Shown here one piece after another: positions 34,162 through 42,590 of a stretch of DNA of 64,000 nucleotides. The notes under the pieces were generated by a model. That model saw nothing but the letters and a program-made list of their open reading frames with translations. It had not been told where the DNA came from and made no database searches. A program made the position numbers and the translations under genes. Source of the DNA: Acidobacteriota bacterium (GTDB taxonomy: Bacteria; Acidobacteriota; Vicinamibacteria; Vicinamibacterales; UBA2999); contig JAGNJW010000007.1 of NCBI GenBank assembly GCA_018000455.1, positions 62,001 to 126,000 of the forward strand, given 5' to 3'. Every line of letters begins with the position of its first letter. Positions within the stretch are counted from its first letter, which is position 1.

Positions 34162-35332
34162 CGGCGCAGACCTCCGCAGGACGGACGCGGCCGGCGGCCG
34201 GCGCCAGGCGCACCGTGAACGCCGTTCCGCGCCCGGGCCGGGAATCGACCGATACCTCACCGCCAGCCTCGCGCATGATCTGCTGCACGGCGAACAACCC
34301 GAGTCCGGCGCCATCGTCGGGCGCCTTGGTCGTGAAGTACGGTTCGAAGATCAAGGGCAGATGGCCAGGCTGAATGCCAGGACCGTTGTCCGACACCGTG
34401 CACGCCACTTTGCCCTCGCTGGCAGACACCTCAACACTGAGCGCGGGTGCTTCGCCGTCGCCGCGCTCGCTCGTGGCCGCCTCCACGGCATTCTTGATGA
34501 CGTTGAGGAGCACCCGCTGGAGCGCACTGCCCTCGATGTGCACCCACTGAGACGCCGCGGGAAGGTCGAGGCGCACGCGGACGTCCCGCAGCAGTCCGGC
34601 GCCGAGGAGCATGTGCAGGACGTCGGTGACCGCCCGGCCCAGATCGGCGGCCATCTGGTCGGGCCGTACGGCCGTCTTTCCAAGGGCCAGCAGGCTCTGG
34701 GAGTGGAGCACGAGACGATTCCGCGTGCGACGCAGCAGCTCCAGACTTTCGGGCGACGGCACGAGACCGGCGGCCGCCGCTCGTTCGATGGGCTCGCTCG
34801 CCGCGACCAGCTCGTCGGCCACGCTCGACAGTTCCAGCCCGATGGCGCCCGCCAGGGTGCCGGTTGACGCGAGCCGCTCGGCGCGCAGCAGCTGCTGCGA
34901 CATCGCCTGCAGCTTGCGCCCGACCAGGGCGTTGTCGGCGGTCTGCAGTCGCGCCTGTTCGACGGCATCGTCGAGGGCGCGAATCAGGTCGTCGGGCGAG
35001 CAGGGCTTGGTCAAGAATCGGAAGACGTTGCCCTGATTGACGACGTCGATGGCGTTCTCCATGCTGGCCTGGCCGGTCAGCAGGATGCGGACCGCGTCGG
35101 GCGCCGCCACTTTCGCGATGGCGAGGAACTCGGCGCCGTTCATGACCGGCATCATGAAGTCCGACACGATGACGTCGAACGACTCGCTGCCACCGAGGAG
35201 CCGGAGCGCCGCCTGTCCGCCTTCGGCGGTGGTGACGTCGAATCGGCGGCGAAGCGTGTTGACGAGGCCGGCCAGAATCTGCGGCTCGTCGTCCACGCAG
35301 AGCACACGAGGGCGGTGGGCGGACGGCATCAT
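34151..35332 (-). CDS. Receiver-histidine-kinase-like protein lacking the phospho-acceptor His
   Basis: A 393-aa cytoplasmic protein. The receiver (about 8-125) has CVDDEP, phospho-Asp in VIVSDFMMPVMNG and Lys in FLTKPC. The kinase part follows: the HisKA-like helix reads STGTLAGAIGLELSS, where the usual AHE is GLE, so the His is replaced by Leu. The ATPase core is intact (NVIKNAVEA, DNGPGI, DGAGLGLF). It probably cannot autophosphorylate in the usual way and may be a regulated ATPase or scaffold. It is the last gene of a five-gene signalling operon and overlaps the previous gene by 4 bases. Confidence 0.88.
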   Translation of the reverse strand: MMPSAHRPRVLCVDDEPQILAGLVNTLRRRFDVTTAEGGQAALRLLGGSESFDVIVSDFMMPVMNGAEFLAIAKVAAPDAVRILLTGQASMENAIDVVNQGNVFRFLTKPCSPDDLIRALDDAVEQARLQTADNALVGRKLQAMSQQLLRAERLASTGTLAGAIGLELSSVADELVAASEPIERAAAAGLVPSPESLELLRRTRNRLVLHSQSLLALGKTAVRPDQMAADLGRAVTDVLHMLLGAGLLRDVRVRLDLPAASQWVHIEGSALQRVLLNVIKNAVEAATSERGDGEAPALSVEVSASEGKVACTVSDNGPGIQPGHLPLIFEPYFTTKAPDDGAGLGLFAVQQIMREAGGEVSVDSRPGRGTAFTVRLAPAAGRVRPAEVCAVKA

Positions 35333-36510
35333 TGCGGACTCCTGTCGGCTCGCTTCACCACCACCCGGATGGGCTCGCGGACCATGCCTTTGAAATTTCG
35401 CGCCCGCTCGACGAAGTTCTCGGTCACTTCGAAGCCGCGCGCCGCCAGCAGCGCGCCGCTCGTGAGCGTGACGTCCTCGGCGAAGATCGTTCCCACCCGC
35501 AGGCCGCCCAGCGAGACTTCCTGCACGCTGTCGCCGCTGTCGGAGTTCCCGTACAGCACGCCCAGCGCATCAAGCGCGCCGGGGTGATACCGGCCGGTGC
35601 GACCGCGCATGACGTCCACGGCGTGGCACGTCGACTGCCCCTGCGCGGTCAGCGCCTCGAACTCGGTGGCCACGGCGAGCAGGTCGGCGCCGCGCCGTAC
35701 GTCGTTTCGCGACTCGTCAGCGCTACGGCCGGCGGCGTGCACGGCCGGCTTGTGGTAGCTGGCGAGCATGCCGCGAACCCCCTCCAGACGCGGAATGCTC
35801 GAGAGCAGACGCTCGGTGATGGCCGGGACGCGCGACACCATCTCCTGCTCCGCCTCGGACAGCGGGCGGCCGTAGTAGAGCCGCTCGAGGGTGTCGGGCG
35901 GCAGCGACATGCACCCGAGCTGCGACAGCATCGCCGCCACCTCCACCTGCCAGCGGATGGCGCCGTCGGTCTCGAACGCCAGGTCGGAGACCAGCTGCTT
36001 GATCCGGTTCGCCCGTCCGAAGGCAATCGGATTGGCGAGCCCAAGCACCTCCACGAGGGCCTTGATGCTGCCGTGAAGCGTCTCCTCGAGGAGCACTCGC
36101 TCGGAGGTAAGCAGACGATGCTGCTGAACGGCGGCGTCTACCGCCGCGGCCAGCAACGCCGGCGGGCAGGGTTTGACGAGAAAACGGAAGATCTGGCCCT
36201 CGTTCACGGCCTGGATCGCCGAGGCCGAATCCGCATGGCCGGTCAGGAGCATGCGCGAGACGTCGGGCAGGAGCCCGCGGCACCGGCCGAGGAATGCCGC
36301 CCCGTCCATGCCCGGCATGCGCATGTCCGAAATGACCACGGCGGTGTCGGCGTGCTGCCGCAAAGTATCGAGCCCCTCGGCACCGCTGCCGGCCGTGAGT
36401 ACCTGATACTGGCGGCGCAAATGCAGCGACAGCCCCGCCAGCACGTTGGGCTCGTCGTCCACGCAGACAATTTTCGGCCGCTCGGTCGCGGTCTTCGACG
36501 CGGAGATCAC
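35329..36510 (-). CDS. Response regulator with degenerate HD-GYP-like output
   Basis: A 393-aa protein. The receiver (about 12-130) has CVDDEP, phospho-Asp in VVISDMRMPGMDG and Lys in FLVKPC. The output matches the RpfG/HD-GYP layout (LLEETLHGSIKALVEVL, VEVAAMLSQLGCMSLP, IPRLEGVRGMLASYHKP), but the metal-binding HD is SQ and HHE-type residues are missing. It is probably not a c-di-GMP phosphodiesterase; degenerate HD-GYP proteins such as HnoD act allosterically. The GTG at 36510 overlaps the HDOD gene stop by 4 bases. Confidence 0.82.
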   Translation of the reverse strand: MISASKTATERPKIVCVDDEPNVLAGLSLHLRRQYQVLTAGSGAEGLDTLRQHADTAVVISDMRMPGMDGAAFLGRCRGLLPDVSRMLLTGHADSASAIQAVNEGQIFRFLVKPCPPALLAAAVDAAVQQHRLLTSERVLLEETLHGSIKALVEVLGLANPIAFGRANRIKQLVSDLAFETDGAIRWQVEVAAMLSQLGCMSLPPDTLERLYYGRPLSEAEQEMVSRVPAITERLLSSIPRLEGVRGMLASYHKPAVHAAGRSADESRNDVRRGADLLAVATEFEALTAQGQSTCHAVDVMRGRTGRYHPGALDALGVLYGNSDSGDSVQEVSLGGLRVGTIFAEDVTLTSGALLAARGFEVTENFVERARNFKGMVREPIRVVVKRADRSPQ

Positions 36511-37730
36511 GACGCCACCCCCAGCGCGGGTTCCGCGCCCAAGCCCACTTCGGCCTGCGCGAACTCGCACCACTTGGCAAGGTCGGCCATGCCGCCAGTC
36601 CGCTCCAGGAACTCGACGTCCAGGGCGCCTGTCGCCTCGGCGTCGGTGCCTCCCCGGCTCGCCCACTCGACGAGCGCGTCGGCGATGTGGATGGCCCTCA
36701 CCAGGCTGAGTGACTCCGGACTGGCCTGGCGGGGCTCGTGGTGATACGCCACCGCCTCGATGATCGAGACCGGCAGACCCCAGACCCCGATCAGATAGGC
36801 GCCTACGTCGGCATGAGTGGCCCCGAACCCCTCACTCTCGACTTCGGCGATCGGCCGCTGGCCGCCCGCCAGTTCCGCCGCAACCTTCACGAACTGATCC
36901 GGCATCGCTCGGGCGAGCACGAGCTGGCCGAGATCGCGCAGCAGTCCGGCCGTGAACGCGTCATCGCCAACCCCCGCCGCGCTCGCGATCCGGCGTGCGA
37001 CGCGGCCCGTCCACAGCGAGGTGCGTTGCAGGCGATCGACCGAGAATCCAGACGTCGTGATCGGCTTCGAATCGAAGACCTGAATCGACAACGCCAGCGA
37101 CCGCACCAGTTGCACACCGAGATAGGTCACCGCTTGCTCGGCCGAGGTCACGCGCCGGGCCAGGCCGAAGTAGGCCGAGTTTACCAGCTGCAGGAGCTTG
37201 GCGACCATGGCCGGATCCTGCTCGACAAGGCGCGCCACCTGGGCCAGCGCTACATCGTCGCGCTCCAGCAGCGCGGTCAGGTCCCAGTAGACCTGTGGCG
37301 CCGAGGGCACCTGATCGAGCCGCCCGACGACGGCTCCGATCGTTGGGTTGTTCAGACGCGTCTGCAGGGCGCAGGTACGCTCGATCACGGCGCGCAGCAC
37401 ATCGGCGTCGCAGGGTTTGCTCAGGTACTGATGGGCGACCGGGAGTGCCCGCACGATGGCGTCGCGGTCGGCGTGGCCCGAGAGCACCAGGCGGACGGTG
37501 GCTGGGTGTCGGGCCTTTACCTCGGCCAGCAGCGCCGCCCCGTCCATGCCCGGCATGCGCATGTCGGCGACGACCACGTCGCACGGGTTGGCCTCGAGCA
37601 ATTCGAGGGCCTCGGCGCCCGATAACGCGAACACCAGGTCCCACACCGTGCGGTACTTACGAAGCAGGTTCCTCAACGACTCGAGCACCGGGGCCTCGTC
37701 GTCGACAAACAGGATGCGCCGTTTGGTCAT
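36507..37730 (-). CDS. Response regulator with HDOD output domain
   Basis: A 407-aa protein. The receiver (about 4-125) has FVDDEA, phospho-Asp in VVVADMRMPGMDG and Lys in YLSKPC. An HDOD domain spans about 135-340 (VPSAPQVYWDLTALLERDDVA, VNSAYFGLARRVTSAEQAVTYLG, LAVEQDPAM-like core, GATHADVGAYLIGVWGLP, YHHEP). HDOD proteins are non-catalytic relatives of HD phosphohydrolases used in signalling. It is coupled to the kinase upstream and the HD-GYP-like regulator downstream by 4-base overlaps. Confidence 0.9.
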   Translation of the reverse strand: MTKRRILFVDDEAPVLESLRNLLRKYRTVWDLVFALSGAEALELLEANPCDVVVADMRMPGMDGAALLAEVKARHPATVRLVLSGHADRDAIVRALPVAHQYLSKPCDADVLRAVIERTCALQTRLNNPTIGAVVGRLDQVPSAPQVYWDLTALLERDDVALAQVARLVEQDPAMVAKLLQLVNSAYFGLARRVTSAEQAVTYLGVQLVRSLALSIQVFDSKPITTSGFSVDRLQRTSLWTGRVARRIASAAGVGDDAFTAGLLRDLGQLVLARAMPDQFVKVAAELAGGQRPIAEVESEGFGATHADVGAYLIGVWGLPVSIIEAVAYHHEPRQASPESLSLVRAIHIADALVEWASRGGTDAEATGALDVEFLERTGGMADLAKWCEFAQAEVGLGAEPALGVAS

Positions 37731-39766
37731 GCTGCGACTCCGTCGAGAGCGAGCGACTTGCCGGCAATCGGCAACCGTATCGTGAAGGTCGTGCCCACAC
37801 CGGCCTCGGTCTCGAAATCGAGCCGGCCGTCGTGCTTCTCGACGACGATGGATCTGGCCATCGCCAGGCCCTGCCCGGTCCCCTTGCCGACCTCCTTGGT
37901 CGTGAAGAAGGGATCGAAAATGCGGTCCTGTACCGACTCTGGTATGCCGCCGCCGGTGTCGGTGATGGTCACGACGGCATCGTCGCCGTCCAGGAAAGTC
38001 GCAATCGCGATGCGCCCCTTCTCGCCGGTGCCGCGCACCTGGTCACCGATCGCGTGCGCGGCATTGACGACGATATTGAGGACCACCTGGTTGATCTCGC
38101 CGGCATGACACCTGACGGTCGGAAGCGCTCCGAATGACGTCTCGACGTCGGCGACGTACTTGTATTCGTTGTTGGCGATGACAAGCGTGCTCTCGATGCC
38201 GCGATTGAGATCGACATCGGCCATGGCCGTTTGGTCGGGATGCGCGAAGTCCTTCATCGATCGCACGATCACGGCGACGCGGCTCAGTCCGTCGAGGGCT
38301 CGATCGAGGGCCGCGGGCATGTTCTCGAGCAGGTAGTCGAGGTCGGCGTCGGTCTCGGCTTGGGCGGCGGCCTCGGCGGCCTGGGCAGGCGGCCCGCCGG
38401 CCGCCACCGACGCGATGGCGTCGCGATAGCTGGCGACGAGCTTGGCGATGTCGGTCGTGGCGTCGCGCACGAAATGGACGCTGTCGCTGACGAACTGCAC
38501 GGGCGTGTTGATCTCGTGCGCGACGCCCGACGCCAGCCGGCCGACCGATTCGAGCTTCTGCGCCTGCTGCAGTTCGCGCTCGAGCCGTCGCTCGTCGGTG
38601 ACGTCGACGATGATGCCGCGCAGCACCTTGTCTCCTGCCGGGCTCTCGTGGACACTGGCCACGGTGCGCACATCGATCGAGCGACGGCCGGGCGTCTCGA
38701 CGTGGAATTCGATGTCGCGGCCCGAGCCATCGACCTGCGCCCCCAGCTCGGCCAGCTCGGCCCCGACGCGCTCCCGGTCGCGCTCATGCACCATGTCCCA
38801 CAGCCTTCGCGTACCCACGAACGCAGCGCTATCGCAGCCGAAGAGCGTGAAAGCTTGCGGCGCAATGTAGGCCACCGTGAGCGACGTGGCGTCGGCTTCC
38901 CATGGGATGGCGTGAGTGCTCTCGACGATGCGCTTGAAGCGGTCGGCCGAGGCCACCAGTTCGCTCGTGCGGGCCGAGACGGCCGCCTCGAGACCGCGGC
39001 GCTGCTCGGCCAGTTCGGCATCGCGCGCCTGGATGTGGTCGAGCATCCCGTTGAATCCATTGACCAGCTCGCCGATCTCGTCGTCGGTCTCACGAATCGC
39101 GCGAATCGCCGAACCGGGGTCGGCGCTGACGACGCGTGTCACCGCCGCGAGCCGGCCGATCGGCCCGGAGATGAACCGCTGAAGGCGCCAGCCGACGACC
39201 CAGGCGATGACCGCGCTGAGCAGTACGGCCGCCAAGAGGCTACTGCGCATGATCGCGGTCTGGCGATTGAACGACGTCCGGGAGAACTCGACCAGCAGGG
39301 TGCCCACATCCTCGCCCTGCACGCGGACCACGCTCGAGACGAGGAGGCGGTCGTCCTGGACGAGATGGTTGGCCCGGGTGTCCCTGTCGGGGTTTTGGAA
39401 TTCTGCCAGCGACAGGGCCGCGCCCGACGTGCGGCCGTAGGTGGCCAGCGCCTCGCCGCTCTGGAGAAATAGTGCCGCTCTGGTCACGCGCCCCTCAACG
39501 GCGGCCAGCGTGCCCAGCGACTCGACGGCGGCCTGGCGGTCGCTGAAGGTCACGGCGGCAGCGTTTATGGCCGCCACGCCATCGACGAGCACCGACGCCG
39601 ACTGCACGAAGTTGGTTTGCCGGACGGAGCCGTCCAGAAGTGCGATGACCACGCACGGGACCAGGATCGAGACGACACTCGTGGCCGTCACCAGCCCCGT
39701 GAGCCGGTGGGCCAGCTTGACGCGGGCAAGAAGCCCCTCACTTGCCGGGGTCGGCTTCTTGGCCAT
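37727..39766 (-). CDS. HAMP-PAS sensor histidine kinase
   Basis: A ~679-aa membrane kinase. A first transmembrane helix (about 25-48), a periplasmic region to ~180, a second helix (AAVLLSAVIAWVVGW), a HAMP domain (FISGPIGRLAAVT... IGELVNGFNGML), a coiled coil and a PAS domain (FKRIVESTHAIPWEAD... IIVDVTDERRLE) precede the catalytic part. The active His is in GVAHEINTPVQFV. The ATPase core has NIVVNAAHAIG, DTGGGIP and GTGQGLAMA. I chose the ATG at 39766, with GAGG 8 bases upstream. It overlaps the YfiR gene and should feed the three downstream receivers. Confidence 0.92.
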   Translation of the reverse strand: MAKKPTPASEGLLARVKLAHRLTGLVTATSVVSILVPCVVIALLDGSVRQTNFVQSASVLVDGVAAINAAAVTFSDRQAAVESLGTLAAVEGRVTRAALFLQSGEALATYGRTSGAALSLAEFQNPDRDTRANHLVQDDRLLVSSVVRVQGEDVGTLLVEFSRTSFNRQTAIMRSSLLAAVLLSAVIAWVVGWRLQRFISGPIGRLAAVTRVVSADPGSAIRAIRETDDEIGELVNGFNGMLDHIQARDAELAEQRRGLEAAVSARTSELVASADRFKRIVESTHAIPWEADATSLTVAYIAPQAFTLFGCDSAAFVGTRRLWDMVHERDRERVGAELAELGAQVDGSGRDIEFHVETPGRRSIDVRTVASVHESPAGDKVLRGIIVDVTDERRLERELQQAQKLESVGRLASGVAHEINTPVQFVSDSVHFVRDATTDIAKLVASYRDAIASVAAGGPPAQAAEAAAQAETDADLDYLLENMPAALDRALDGLSRVAVIVRSMKDFAHPDQTAMADVDLNRGIESTLVIANNEYKYVADVETSFGALPTVRCHAGEINQVVLNIVVNAAHAIGDQVRGTGEKGRIAIATFLDGDDAVVTITDTGGGIPESVQDRIFDPFFTTKEVGKGTGQGLAMARSIVVEKHDGRLDFETEAGVGTTFTIRLPIAGKSLALDGVAA

Positions 39767-40286
39767 TGATGATCCTCGCAAGACTGAGCAGACGTGAACT
39801 CAGCACCAGTCCGGCGCGGCGGACGGCGTAGGGATTCACGGCGATGCGCATCGACTCGCGCTCGAGCACCAGGCTGGCCGCGCCGCCGTCCTTGAGGAAG
39901 GCGTCCGATTCCCCGACGGTGAGCACCGGAAGGTCCTTCAGGTCGTCTACGGCCCGACGCGTTTCGGCCCCGTCGAGAGTTCCCACGTAGAGCACGTGAC
40001 ATGCCGTGGCATCAGCGGAGGTCACGTCGAGCCGCCTGACCACGACCCCGCGAGCGTTCGTCCGCTGCGCCGGCGCCATGGCCACGAGCGCATCGGCGAC
40101 GGCGTCGGCGCCCAGGGTACACAGCCGGAGGTCGCTCGATTCAGACGGCCCGGCGACCGGCCAGGTGGTAAAGCGAACGAGGTTGTAGACGAAGGTGGCC
40201 CTGACCGTGACGATGGCCAAGGGTTCAGCCGCGGCGGACACCCACGCCGTGAGCAGAGCAGTACCCAGCAAGCCTGCAAGTGACAT
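39738..40286 (-). CDS. YfiR-family periplasmic protein
   Basis: A 182-aa exported protein (signal to about residue 20, VSAAAEP). The YfiR/DUF4154 core is FVYNLVRFTTWP, LRLCTLG, VLYVGTL, LPVLTVGESDAFLKDGG and IAVNPYAVRRAGLVLSSRLLSLARI, a near-complete match. In Pseudomonas YfiR represses the membrane diguanylate cyclase YfiN; here the next gene is a histidine kinase instead. The start ATG has GGAGG about 8 bases upstream. It is the first gene of the operon and overlaps the kinase by 29 bases. Confidence 0.9.
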   Translation of the reverse strand: MSLAGLLGTALLTAWVSAAAEPLAIVTVRATFVYNLVRFTTWPVAGPSESSDLRLCTLGADAVADALVAMAPAQRTNARGVVVRRLDVTSADATACHVLYVGTLDGAETRRAVDDLKDLPVLTVGESDAFLKDGGAASLVLERESMRIAVNPYAVRRAGLVLSSRLLSLARIINGQEADPGK

Positions 40287-40393
40287 CCCGAGTCCTCCCT
40301 GCGCCCAGTGCGCGTTGACTCAGGAATCGGCGCGCGAGTCGTTACCTTGAGGCAGGGTCAGTCGCCCTTGACTGGGTCGGCTCAGCGGCAGAG

Positions 40394-41599
40394 CTAGTGC
40401 TGGGCCGAGGCGCCCGGCGGAATGAAGGCGCTGAAGGTGTCGGCGAAGCGCCTGGCGTAGTCTTCGACCAGCGCCGCCACACGCGTGCGGTCGGGTGAGG
40501 CCACGATGAGGCCGGCGTGAAAGGGCTTCGACAGCCGCCACACTACCTCGGGCGCGTCGAAGGCCGTCAGGTCCGGCACTTCATCTTTCGCGAGGCAGGT
40601 GACGAGGCCCGCGTAGTCGCGGCGCAGTGACGGCAACGTGTAGGGCGCCTTGCCGCCAGCCAGCTCGACCTTCGCCCATTCGACCCACAGGTTCATGCCG
40701 GTCGCTGCTTCCACGAGCTCGACGATATGCGCCCCGCCGACCCGCGCCGACGTCTCGAGGAAGTACCAGCGCCCGTCGTGGCCCTTGATGAACTCGGTGT
40801 GCGACACGCCCCGTACCAGACCGAGCGTGCGCAGCACCTCGCGGTTGAACGCCTGCAGCGCGCTGTCGTCCTCGCCGCCGCGCGCGACCAGCTCGGTCGT
40901 GAACACCCCGCCGCCGTACGAGACGTCGAACGGCGGACGTCCGTAGCGGCTGGCAATCGACGCCAGCACCTCGCGCTCGTAGACGACGCTGTCGACGTGG
41001 AAGACGTCGCCGGGGACGAACTGCTCGAGCAGATAGGACGACGCGCGGTCGCCGAGTCCGTCGATGAGTGGCCAGAGGGCGGCCTCGGAGGCCACCTTGC
41101 TGATGCCGATCGTGCCGGCTTCCATCCGCGGCTTGAGCACCCAGGGCGCCGGCACGCGGGCGCAGAAGGCGCCGAGCCGCGATTCGTTCAGCACGTGGAC
41201 GAACGCCGGCACTCGGACGCCATGCTCTTCGGCGCGCATGCGCATGGCGAGCTTGTCGCGGAAGTAACGGGTGGTCGTCTCGCCCATGCCGGGCACGCGC
41301 AGGTGCTCGCGCAGCGCCGAGGCCTTCTCCAGGTCGAAGTCGTCGAGCGGCACCACGCGGTCGATGGCGACCCGCCGGGCCAGATGGCTGGCGCCGAGGA
41401 TGAGGTCGTCGAGCCGCCACTTCTTGTCGTCGTCGTGAACGAAGAAGATATCGTCCAGACTCTCGCGCGGCCAGTCGGCGTCGCGCAGGCTCTCTGACGT
41501 GACGAGGAAGACGCGCGCGCCTTGCCGCTTCGCCTCCCGCAAGAAGGCCTGGCCTTTGTGGTACGACGCGATGCAGAGAATGGCGAGAGGCTCGGGCAT
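40394..41599 (-). CDS. ATP-grasp carboxylate-amine/thiol ligase-like protein
   Basis: A 401-aa enzyme. The N-terminal Rossmann-like part (LAILCIASYHKGQAFLREAKRQGARVFLV) and a central ATP-grasp domain are visible: RYFRDKLAMRMRAEEHGVRVP, WVLKPRMEAGTIGISKV (ATP-binding Lys), FIKGHDGRWYFLETSARVGGAHI (metal-binding Glu and Asn/Arg region). It joins a carboxylate to an amine or thiol using ATP. The substrates are unknown. It diverges from the PEGA gene with overlapping promoters. Confidence 0.87.
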   Translation of the reverse strand: MPEPLAILCIASYHKGQAFLREAKRQGARVFLVTSESLRDADWPRESLDDIFFVHDDDKKWRLDDLILGASHLARRVAIDRVVPLDDFDLEKASALREHLRVPGMGETTTRYFRDKLAMRMRAEEHGVRVPAFVHVLNESRLGAFCARVPAPWVLKPRMEAGTIGISKVASEAALWPLIDGLGDRASSYLLEQFVPGDVFHVDSVVYEREVLASIASRYGRPPFDVSYGGGVFTTELVARGGEDDSALQAFNREVLRTLGLVRGVSHTEFIKGHDGRWYFLETSARVGGAHIVELVEAATGMNLWVEWAKVELAGGKAPYTLPSLRRDYAGLVTCLAKDEVPDLTAFDAPEVVWRLSKPFHAGLIVASPDRTRVAALVEDYARRFADTFSAFIPPGASAQH

Positions 41600-41623
41600 G
41601 ACAGAACGGCTCCGCGGGTCTGC

Positions 41624-41633
41624 ATGCTACCAT
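41624..41633. promoter_or_regulatory. Overlapping divergent -10 elements
   Basis: On the plus strand TACCAT (41628-41633) ends 7 bases before the PEGA gene GTG at 41641. On the minus strand TAGCAT (41629-41624) precedes the ATP-grasp ATG by 24 bases. The two hexamers overlap by 2 bases, so the promoters should exclude each other. Confidence 0.4.
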
Positions 41634-41640
41634 CCTCGGC

Positions 41641-42462
41641 GTGAGCGTCTTCGACGAGACTCCGAAGGTTCCGTCCAGCCGCGCGCCCCTCGTGGTGGGC
41701 GGTGTCGCGGTCGTGCTGCTCCTCATCGGCGGCGCGTTTTTTCTGACCGGGCGCGAGGACGCGGCCCCGGTGGCCACGCCCGCCCCGGCCCCGGTGGTCG
41801 AGCGGCCGGCCGCCCCCGCCCCAACCAAGGCCGAGCCCGAATCGGCCGCGGAGCCAGAACCGGCGGCCGTTGAGCCGCCACGAACGCCGGCGCGGCGAGC
41901 CCGCGCGGCCGCCCCCGCCCCGGCCGAGGCTCCGCCCGCCGACGCGGCGACGCTCACCGTCGAGTCAGACGTGCCTGGCGCCTCGGTCTTCGTCGACCGC
42001 GCGTTCGTCGGCACGGCGCCGGTGACCCTCAAGAACGTCGCCCCGGGCGCCAAGCGCATCAACCTGTCGGCCGAAGGCTTCGAGGGCGTGCAGCGCGCCG
42101 TCGACGTGGCGCCGGGCGAGAACACGGTGACGTTGCGCTTCAAGGAAGTGCGCCTCAGCACCTCGGTCGGCGTCTCGCACAAGCACGGGATGGGCGGCTG
42201 CGATGGCACGCTCAAGGCCACCATCGACGGGCTGTCGTACCAGACGTCGAACAAGAACGACGCCTTCACCCTGCCCTACGCGCAGATCGAGACGTTCGAG
42301 ATCAACTACCTCGAGAAGAACCTCAAGGTGAAGCAGCGGGGCGGCAAGACCTGGAACTTCACCGACAAGGCCGCGGTGAACGCCGACAAGTTGTTCGTCT
42401 TCCACCGCGACGTCACCGCCGCCCGCGACAAGCTCGCCAAGGGGTACACGGCGGCGCGTTAG
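41641..42462 (+). CDS. Membrane-anchored PEGA-domain protein
   Basis: A 273-aa protein: a short cytoplasmic tail, one transmembrane helix (about 17-36, LVVGGVAVVLLLIGGAFFLTG), and an Ala/Pro/Glu-rich linker (about 40-100). A PEGA domain follows (LTVESDVPGASVFVDRAFVGTAPVTLKNVAPG) and then an unrecognised domain with VSHKHGMGGCDGTL and IETFEINYLEKNLKVKQRGGKTWNFTD, a fold seen in PEGA-associated proteins. PEGA domains are surface/S-layer-like. The GTG start is supported by the leaderless-type -10 upstream. Confidence 0.8.
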   Translation: MSVFDETPKVPSSRAPLVVGGVAVVLLLIGGAFFLTGREDAAPVATPAPAPVVERPAAPAPTKAEPESAAEPEPAAVEPPRTPARRARAAAPAPAEAPPADAATLTVESDVPGASVFVDRAFVGTAPVTLKNVAPGAKRINLSAEGFEGVQRAVDVAPGENTVTLRFKEVRLSTSVGVSHKHGMGGCDGTLKATIDGLSYQTSNKNDAFTLPYAQIETFEINYLEKNLKVKQRGGKTWNFTDKAAVNADKLFVFHRDVTAARDKLAKGYTAAR

Positions 42463-42590
42463 ACGCAGCCGTGCGCCGGAAGTTCCCGCCACCACCGCCG
42501 TCCGGATCCGCTTGATTCACCGTGCGGCGGGCCCTATTCTGAGACCACGGCGCCGTCATCCCGGCGACCGAGTGAGAGTCACATCCAGCC

